Origin: Maricaulis parjimensis
GTDB taxonomy: Bacteria > Pseudomonadota > Alphaproteobacteria > Caulobacterales > Maricaulaceae
Direction: 5' to 3'
NCBI RefSeq assembly: GCF_016817355.1
Contig: NZ_JADOTT010000005.1
Span: 186,001 to 250,000, forward strand
Length of the DNA: 64,000 nt
The notes beneath the pieces are model-generated. The model saw nothing but the letters and a program-made list of their open reading frames with translations, was not told the DNA's origin and did not search any database. A program made the position numbers and the translations under genes. This document shows, in pieces, positions 58,401 through 64,000 of the stretch; the first letter of the stretch is position 1, and every line of letters begins with the position of its first letter.

Positions 58401-60644
58401 CTATTCCGCCGCCAGCGCTTCCACTTCCTCATCGGCCAGGCCGACGACCATCAGGGTGAAAGCCCAGTTCAACGCAGTTTCCCGCAGACTGTCGAACCGG
58501 CCCGACGCACCACCATGGCCGGCCCCCATATTCATCTTGAGGAGAGTGAGTCCGTCATCGGTCCGCATCGTCCGGAGACGCTCCACGAATTTCGTGGGTT
58601 CCCAATAGGTTACACGCGGATCCGTGAGGCCGCCCGTGGCCAGGACATGGGGATAGTCCATGGCCTGGATCTGATCATAGGGGCTGTAGGCCTCGATGGT
58701 CTGATAGTCCTCCGTGCTCTCCAGCGGGTTACCCCATTCCGGCCATTCCGGCGGCGTCAGCGGCAATTCCGCATCCGACATCGTGTTGAGAACATCCACA
58801 AAGGGCACGGCCGCGATGGCGCCGGCGAACAGGTCCGGCGCGATGTTGATCGCGGCCCCGACGAGGAGACCCCCGGCGGAACCGCCATAGGCGACGATAT
58901 TGCCCCGCGAGGTATAACCCTCGGCGGCGAGGGCTTCACCGGCAGAGACAAAGTCCCGGAACGTATTGGGTTTCAGCTCCAACTTGCCGTCCAGATACCA
59001 TTGATAGCCATTGGCCATACCGCCGCGGATATGGGCGATGGCATAGACCATGCCGCGATCCACCAGCGGCAGCGGCGTCACCCGGAACGAGGCCGGGATG
59101 GTGATGCCGTAGGAACCATATCCATAGAGAAGCAGCGGTGCGGAACCATCGATCGGCGTGTCGCGGTGATAGAGGATGGTCACCGGGATCTGCACCCCAT
59201 CATGACCGTCCGCCATGATGCGACGGACGACATAATCCTCCGGATTGTGACCGGAGGGGACTTCCTGCCGCTTGCGCAGAACACGCTCGCGGGACGCCAT
59301 GTCGAAATCATAGGTTTCTTCCGGCGTGGACGGGCTCTCATAGGAGAAGCGCAGCGTGTCGGTCTCGAATTCATAGCCCGACGAAATGCCCAGCGAGTAG
59401 GCTTCTTCGTCAAAGGCGATGTCATAGCTCTCACCGCTCTCATAATTGAGCACAACAATGCGGGGCAGGGCGTTTTGACGCTCCATGCGGACCTGCCAAT
59501 CCGCGAAGCCGATCAGGGCGTTGACCAGCGTGCCCGGGCGGTGCGGTACGAAGTCTTCCCAGTTTTCGCGGCCCGGTGCATCGAGCGGTGCCGAAACGAT
59601 CTTGAAGTCGACAGCGCCGTCCGCATTGGTACGGAAGTAGAAGCGGTCGCGGGCTTCGGTGAGATAGTATTCGACCCCGTCTTCACGGGCCGAAATCAGC
59701 ACGGGCTCCGCTGCGGGATCATTGGCGTCCAGCAGGCGGATCTCGTTGGAGGTATGGCCGCCCGCATTGATAACGACGTAGTTATTCCCGTCCGACAGGC
59801 CGACGGAGACGAAGAAACCGTCATCGGGTTCTTCATAGATCAGCTCGCTGGCACCGCCATTGCGGGACTGGCGATAGACCCGTTTGGAGCGGCCATTATC
59901 GTCACGCCACACCCAATAGAGGGTCTGGCTGTCATTGGCCCAGGTGAAATCGCCCGAGCTTTCATCCGTCAGCGTCGCGACAATGGCACCCGTCGCGATC
60001 TCGCGGATGCGGATTTCATAGTATTCCGAACCTCGGACATCGACGCCAAAGGCGACGTATTGGTGGTCCGGCGAGTGTTCCATGATGGAAAAGTCGAGAT
60101 AGTCGAAATCGGCGGCCTCGACATCGCCGTCGACCAGGATTTCCTCTTCGCCAATGGCTTCACCGGTTTCCGGATCGAGCGGGCGCCGCGAATAGATCGG
60201 ATACTGTCCGCCTTCGCGGTAGCGGGTGAAATACTCATAGCCGCCATCGCGTTCCGGCACGGAGCTGTCATCTTCCTTGATGCGTCCGCGGATTTCCTGG
60301 AAGAGCTGTTCCTGAAGCGCTTCGGTCGGCGCCATAACCGCATCCAGATAAGCGTTTTCGGCGTCCAGGAGTTCCCGGATATCACTGTCCAGCGTCTCCG
60401 GCTCGCGCATGACCTGCTGCCAGTTCTCGTCCTTGATCCACTGGTATTCATCCACGCGGGTGAAGCCCAGCTGCTCAATCTCCACCGGCCGTTGTTCGGC
60501 GACGGGGGCTTCCAGGCCCTGGGCCCGGGTGATCAGGGCGGAAACCGGTGTTTCGGTCGTCATCTCGCTCTCCTGGCTGCAGGCGTTCAGTGCCAGGGCG
60601 ATCAGCCCGGCACCGGCAAGCCCGGCAAACTTGGTTGAAGTCAT
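58401..60644 (-). CDS. S9-family oligopeptidase lipoprotein (oligopeptidase B-like)
   Basis: This is a 747-residue serine peptidase. Two adjacent ATG codons follow AAAGGGGGA; the second (60644) gives better spacing. The signal peptide ends in the lipobox LNAC, so it is anchored in a membrane, unlike the cytoplasmic E. coli enzyme. A beta-propeller (about 90-430) covers the hydrolase domain. The nucleophile is Ser589 (GGSAGG), the acid lies in GLTDPRVTYWEP, and the His is His710 (GAGHGG). It should cut short peptides after basic residues. It may feed the oligopeptide importer. Confidence 0.93.
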   Translation of the reverse strand: MTSTKFAGLAGAGLIALALNACSQESEMTTETPVSALITRAQGLEAPVAEQRPVEIEQLGFTRVDEYQWIKDENWQQVMREPETLDSDIRELLDAENAYLDAVMAPTEALQEQLFQEIRGRIKEDDSSVPERDGGYEYFTRYREGGQYPIYSRRPLDPETGEAIGEEEILVDGDVEAADFDYLDFSIMEHSPDHQYVAFGVDVRGSEYYEIRIREIATGAIVATLTDESSGDFTWANDSQTLYWVWRDDNGRSKRVYRQSRNGGASELIYEEPDDGFFVSVGLSDGNNYVVINAGGHTSNEIRLLDANDPAAEPVLISAREDGVEYYLTEARDRFYFRTNADGAVDFKIVSAPLDAPGRENWEDFVPHRPGTLVNALIGFADWQVRMERQNALPRIVVLNYESGESYDIAFDEEAYSLGISSGYEFETDTLRFSYESPSTPEETYDFDMASRERVLRKRQEVPSGHNPEDYVVRRIMADGHDGVQIPVTILYHRDTPIDGSAPLLLYGYGSYGITIPASFRVTPLPLVDRGMVYAIAHIRGGMANGYQWYLDGKLELKPNTFRDFVSAGEALAAEGYTSRGNIVAYGGSAGGLLVGAAINIAPDLFAGAIAAVPFVDVLNTMSDAELPLTPPEWPEWGNPLESTEDYQTIEAYSPYDQIQAMDYPHVLATGGLTDPRVTYWEPTKFVERLRTMRTDDGLTLLKMNMGAGHGGASGRFDSLRETALNWAFTLMVVGLADEEVEALAAE

Positions 60645-60677
60645 CATTCCCCCTTTAGGCCGCACCGGGCCCCTCTG

Positions 60678-61085
60678 CTAGCTCTCGTCCTCTGCCGGAC
60701 GGAAGTCCAGGACAGTTCCATTGGTACAATAGCGCAGCCCGGTCGGTTCCGGACCATCCGGGAAAACATGGCCCAGATGGGCGCCGCAATTGGCGCAGTG
60801 GATTTCCGTTCTTGGCGCGATCAGCTTGTAGTCCGTCTTGGTGTCAACAGCCTGCTTGTCCGCGGCATCAAAGAAGGATGGCCAGCCGGATCCGGATTCG
60901 TATTTGTGGTCGGCCTCAAACAAGTGCTCGCCACAGACCTTGCAGTGATACTGGCCCGACCGCTTTTCGAGATTCAGCGGGTGGGTGAAAGCGTGCTCCG
61001 TGCCTTCCTCGAAGGCGATGGCATAGGTCAGCGGGTCGAGCTGCGCCTTGAGAGTCTCGATTTCGCTATCTGTCAGTTTCGGCAT
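60678..61085 (-). CDS. msrB: Peptide-methionine (R)-S-oxide reductase
   Basis: This 135-residue enzyme repairs methionine-R-sulfoxide in proteins. The zinc-binding Cys pairs are Cys48/Cys51 (HCKVCG) and Cys97/Cys100 (HCANCG). The catalytic Cys120 lies in GLRYCTNG, and the SGWPSF and GHVFPDGP segments are also present. The resolving Cys of some MsrB forms cannot be placed with certainty. Its start codon lies inside the end of the upstream MFS gene (20-base overlap), so the two are translationally coupled. Confidence 0.96.
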   Translation of the reverse strand: MPKLTDSEIETLKAQLDPLTYAIAFEEGTEHAFTHPLNLEKRSGQYHCKVCGEHLFEADHKYESGSGWPSFFDAADKQAVDTKTDYKLIAPRTEIHCANCGAHLGHVFPDGPEPTGLRYCTNGTVLDFRPAEDES

Positions 61086-62442
61086 GGCCCGTCTCCTTGT
61101 CCGCGGGCGCGGCCAGATGGGCCTGGCCGCGTCTCACTGACAATATGGGCGTTGTCAGGCTGATGACCACTAGGACGACACCCAGCCCGATCGCCGGGAG
61201 AAGGGCGGACCATTGCGGGCCCAGCCCGCCGATCATGAAACCCATCAGGATGGCGCCGGCCGGCATGCCGCCGAACAGGCCCAGCTGGTAGACCGACATG
61301 ACACGCGCCAGCTTGTCCGGTGGTGCCTGTTCCTGGACCACGGAGCGGGACAGGGAGATCGCCACGCCGGCACCCAGCCCCCAACAGAAGACGAGGACGT
61401 AGAGGGACCAGAAGGGCAGGGGCAGGGCGAAGGCTGCCGTTGCCAGAACGGTGACACCCTGGGCCAGGATCAGGGCGCGTCCCGGCTTCTCGATCTGCGG
61501 AAAAACAGCCAGGGCGACATTGGCGATGAAAGCGCCAATCCAGAAACAGACCATGAGGCTGGCGATTTCCTGGAAGCCGCCGCCATAGGCTTCGCGAATG
61601 ACGAGGGGGATCAGCACGAGGAAGGCACCGCCCACAATCAGCAGGCCCAACACGATCATGATCGCTGTCATGGGCATCAGCACGGGCGAATGGATGACGG
61701 CGGAAATTCCGTCGCGCAGATCGTCAAGCGGATGCGCGGTCGACATGTTCCGCTTGGAACCAAGCCGGGGCAGGAAAACGGCCGAGAACCCACCCACAAG
61801 CAGACCGATCCCCTGGACCAGGAAAAGCGCGCCTGGTCCGGTAAAAGCCGCAACATATCCCAGGGCCATGCCGGCGATCTGGGCGCCGAACTGGACGGCG
61901 GACGCCATCACGACGGCCCGCTGCAAATCTATGCCGCCATGCCGGGTGCGAGCGGAAATCCGGACGATAGGATTGATGGCGCTATCGCGCGCCGGCATGA
62001 CGAAACCGCCAGCCACACCGATCATCAGGGCAAAGGAGACCATGATCCAGTAGGACAGCCGGTCTGCCAAAAGCAGCCCGCCGAGCACGGCCGCTGCGAC
62101 CCCGGCGAAGATGTAGAAATAGAAGATGATCCCCCGTCGGTCCGTGCGTTCGGCCAGGACACCGGCGAAGGGCAGGAGCAACATCATGGGGGCGGTCAGG
62201 GCTGCCTGGGCGATGCCGAGCCGTTCCGGGCTTTCGCCGAGCGTGAAGGTGATCACGCCGGGGAACAGCGTGGTCTGCAGCCCGAAGCTGAAGAACCAGG
62301 CGGCGATCAGAACCAGATAGGCCCCGAAAGGAGGAAGCCGGAGATTGCGATTGCCCGCGAGGGGGCGAAAAACTGGCAAGGTCTGAACTCGTTCGGAACC
62401 GACTGTGGATAGATCACCTGATTGTGTTCGGATGATCAACAA
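61066..62442 (-). CDS. MFS transporter (DHA3/EntS-like)
   Basis: This is a 458-residue, twelve-helix transporter of the major facilitator superfamily. The loop after helix 2 reads GVLAERTDRRGIIF, the usual MFS signature. The layout resembles the group that exports siderophores or drugs (EntS-like): the helical core, GGFVMPARDSAINPIV after helix 4, and SLSRSVVQEQAPPDKLARVMSVYQLG in the second half. No ATG precedes the first helix. TTG at 62442 is the earliest start, and another TTG (62439) follows, so the start is uncertain. It is divergent from the DoxX-like gene. The substrate is unknown. Confidence 0.82.
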   Translation of the reverse strand: MLIIRTQSGDLSTVGSERVQTLPVFRPLAGNRNLRLPPFGAYLVLIAAWFFSFGLQTTLFPGVITFTLGESPERLGIAQAALTAPMMLLLPFAGVLAERTDRRGIIFYFYIFAGVAAAVLGGLLLADRLSYWIMVSFALMIGVAGGFVMPARDSAINPIVRISARTRHGGIDLQRAVVMASAVQFGAQIAGMALGYVAAFTGPGALFLVQGIGLLVGGFSAVFLPRLGSKRNMSTAHPLDDLRDGISAVIHSPVLMPMTAIMIVLGLLIVGGAFLVLIPLVIREAYGGGFQEIASLMVCFWIGAFIANVALAVFPQIEKPGRALILAQGVTVLATAAFALPLPFWSLYVLVFCWGLGAGVAISLSRSVVQEQAPPDKLARVMSVYQLGLFGGMPAGAILMGFMIGGLGPQWSALLPAIGLGVVLVVISLTTPILSVRRGQAHLAAPADKETGHAETDR

Positions 62443-62504
62443 GGTGCGCTATCTCTAACAAGCTGAAGCGCTTAGGCAAGATGCGCATTATTCGGGAGGA
62501 AAAC

Positions 62505-62936
62505 ATGCGGTGGCTGCACATCGGATTGACCGGGCTTCTGGCCCTTTTCATGGTTTTCATGGGTGCACAGAAGTTCGGCGGAGCCAATCCGGTCTTCCAG
62601 TATATCGCGGAACAGTCCGGGATCGGGCTTTTCGAACCGGTTATCCGCATGGCAACTGGCGCAGCTGAAATTCTCGCCGCGGTGCTTTTGGTCGCGGGCC
62701 TGTTCGTCGCGGCCGTACGCTCCTGCGGCGGCATGTTGTCGGCGGCGATCATCGGCGGAGCCATCGTGTTCCACCTGTCGCCCTGGCTGGGGATATCCGC
62801 ACCGGTCGCGTTTGATGCTGAAGGCAATTATGTGCACTCGCCCATGTTGTTCGGCATGGCGGTGGTCTTCTTCCTGATCTCGCTCGCCGTGATCTGGCTG
62901 ACGCGGAAAACGGGCTCGCAGAAACCGGCGGCCTGA
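62505..62936 (+). CDS. DoxX-like small membrane protein
   Basis: This is a 143-residue protein with four predicted membrane helices. The ATG at 62505 is chosen because GGGAGGAAAAC precedes it. LHIGLTGLLALFMVFMGAQKF and FEPVIRMATGAAEILAAVLLVAG match DoxX-type proteins, where Gly and Lys residues after the first helix are conserved. A loop with SPWLGISAPVAFDAEGNYVHSPMLFG separates helices 3 and 4. Related proteins are linked to redox stress or quinone handling, but no role is proven. It is divergent from the MFS gene. Confidence 0.75.
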   Translation: MRWLHIGLTGLLALFMVFMGAQKFGGANPVFQYIAEQSGIGLFEPVIRMATGAAEILAAVLLVAGLFVAAVRSCGGMLSAAIIGGAIVFHLSPWLGISAPVAFDAEGNYVHSPMLFGMAVVFFLISLAVIWLTRKTGSQKPAA

Positions 62937-63012
62937 CGCGCGGGAACACCACAATTCGTTAACGCCCACAGGGCATTCTGGGCATTGACCTGAATTTCGG
63001 GATCGAAGACGC

Positions 63013-64000
63013 ATGGCCGACGCCCAGCCCCTAGACCTGACAGAACCCGTCGCGACGCCCAAGACGCGCGCCATACTGGCGCGGCGGCTGGCGGATATTG
63101 TCGGCCTGCCGTCCAGTCGTATCACGCCGCGCGAACGCTGGATTGTCGGCGATCTCCTGTATGATGTGATCCGCGCGAGTGAGCTTGAATTGCGTCAACG
63201 CTGCGCCCAGCGTCTGGCCGGGCTGAGTGACGCGCCGCATCGTCTTTTGCGGACACTGGCCTGTGACAAGTTCGAGGTGGCGGAACCCATTCTCGAGCAA
63301 TGCCAGGCCCTGACCGATTTCGACATGCTGGAAATCGTCAGTGCCGGTTCGATGCAGCACCGATTGACCATTGCCAAGCGGGAAAACCTGTCTGAGACGG
63401 TCGCCGCCGCGCTGGCGGCCTATGGCGAGCCGCCGGTTGTCGAGCGCCTGTTGAGAAACAAGACGGCCAAGCTGGCCACGCCCACACTTGATCATCTCGT
63501 CGGGGCAGCCCTGGAAGAAGCCAATTATTCGCTGCTCCTGATCCGCCGCGAGGAATTGCGGCCGACCCAGGCCTTCCGCCTGTTCTGGGGCTGCGATCAC
63601 ATGAACCGGTTCCAGATCCTGGAACGCTTCGCCGTGGACCGCACGATCCTGCTTGAGGCGTCGGAAGACATTTTCCCGATGGCATCGGCGGAGAGCTGGT
63701 CGGATCCGATGGTGGCCCGGGTTCTGCGCTATATCGACCGGCGTCAGCGGGATCGGGAAGCCTCCGAAGTCAGTGCCTATGGATCGCTGGAAGGCGTTTG
63801 CGAGGCCATGGCACTGGATGGCGCGCGTCCGGAGATCGTGTCGGAAATCGCAAAGCTTGCGTCCATCGACCGCCGTCTGGTGATCCGGATGATCGAGGAC
63901 ATGGCGGGCGAACCCCTCGCGATCCTGTGCAAGGCAACGGGTCTGAAATGGCCCTCCTTCCAGAATATCTGGCGGGGGCTGGGGCGGCGTGAGGACAGCG
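63013..64000 (+). CDS. DUF2336-domain protein, 5' part
   Basis: The frame is open from the ATG at 63013 to the window edge, giving at least 329 residues with no stop, so the 3' end is missing. The start follows GGATCGAAGA, a weak ribosome-binding site. The protein is nearly all helix, with repeat-like units of HEAT or ARM style (ERLLRNKTAKLATPTLDHLV; RREELRPTQAFRLFW). Its pattern matches DUF2336 proteins, a group common in alphaproteobacteria. The function of the family is unknown. No signal peptide or membrane segment is seen. Confidence 0.72.
   Translation, partial: MADAQPLDLTEPVATPKTRAILARRLADIVGLPSSRITPRERWIVGDLLYDVIRASELELRQRCAQRLAGLSDAPHRLLRTLACDKFEVAEPILEQCQALTDFDMLEIVSAGSMQHRLTIAKRENLSETVAAALAAYGEPPVVERLLRNKTAKLATPTLDHLVGAALEEANYSLLLIRREELRPTQAFRLFWGCDHMNRFQILERFAVDRTILLEASEDIFPMASAESWSDPMVARVLRYIDRRQRDREASEVSAYGSLEGVCEAMALDGARPEIVSEIAKLASIDRRLVIRMIEDMAGEPLAILCKATGLKWPSFQNIWRGLGRREDS

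Noticed and set aside
58515-60638. A 707-codon open frame on the plus strand opposite the S9 peptidase gene
   Set aside because: The minus strand encodes a full oligopeptidase with catalytic Ser and His. The plus frame has no ribosome-binding site or domain and mirrors codon positions of the real gene.

Overview
The window is GC-rich, densely coded chromosomal DNA. It has short intergenic gaps, many ATGA-type gene overlaps and mostly G/C-ending codons. The protein families suggest a marine, stalked-type alphaproteobacterium near Maricaulales/Hyphomonadaceae (inference only; no rRNA is present). Supporting families are TIGR02301, DUF6165, DUF2336, the Bacteroidetes-like class I dihydroorotase, the xseB-ispA-dxs order, and a large DUF3450/TtpC/ExbB/ExbD/TonB/TPR operon. 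I found no insertion sequence, prophage, CRISPR array or rRNA.

Layout. Bases 1-2873 hold glutathione-dependent formaldehyde detoxification (3' end of frmA, a small unknown gene, fghA), interrupted by an opposite-strand DUF5694 gene. A 0.7 kb repeat-rich non-coding stretch (3321-4006) leads to DNA repair and housekeeping genes (tag, ygfZ). A four-gene operon at 5641-9174 links a GT9 heptosyltransferase, a dihydroorotase, a DUF6165 protein and a HAD-like protein. From 9187 to 16359 most genes are on the minus strand: Nudix, 3-hydroxybutyrate dehydrogenase, yaaA, a lipoprotein, an FAD-linked oxidase, Sua5-type tsaC, YceI and cytochrome b561. From 16556 to 29457 the plus strand carries an acyl-CoA dehydrogenase, a small-protein/YbjQ/lepB operon, an HSDL2-like SDR, a SET-domain gene beside a histone-deacetylase-family gene, and the isoprenoid block xseB-csaA-ispA-dxs followed by a membrane LytTR regulator. 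From 29454 to 40133 come an S41 peptidase lipoprotein, a TetR regulator, tlyA, two tandem glycine-zipper surface proteins, a J-domain gene with aroC, pdxH, a DUF1499 protein, and a coupled MBL-hydrolase/ATP-grasp-like pair. Bases 40495-45584 encode an oligopeptide importer whose permeases (oppBC) and binding protein (oppA) are separated by two tandem paralogues on the other strand; the ATPases are not in the window. Then come a DUF3667 membrane protein, sppA, and tRNA-Pro and tRNA-Gln.

The most substantial system is at 49826-58342: DUF3450, a coiled-coil ExbB (TtpC type), ExbB, two different ExbD proteins, TonB and a periplasmic TPR protein. A terminator follows, then a second TPR paralogue and a second TonB paralogue. 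This looks like a TonB2/TtpC-type energiser for outer-membrane uptake in which the transducer and TPR partner have been duplicated. The window closes with an S9 oligopeptidase lipoprotein, msrB overlapping an MFS transporter, a DoxX-like gene and a truncated DUF2336 gene.

Two families of dispersed palindromic repeats lie only between genes: REP-like elements with CGTCATCCC/GGGATGACG ends, and elements with CATTTTTCCCGG/CCGGGAAAAATG ends. Family names come from recognising sequence motifs, not from database searches.
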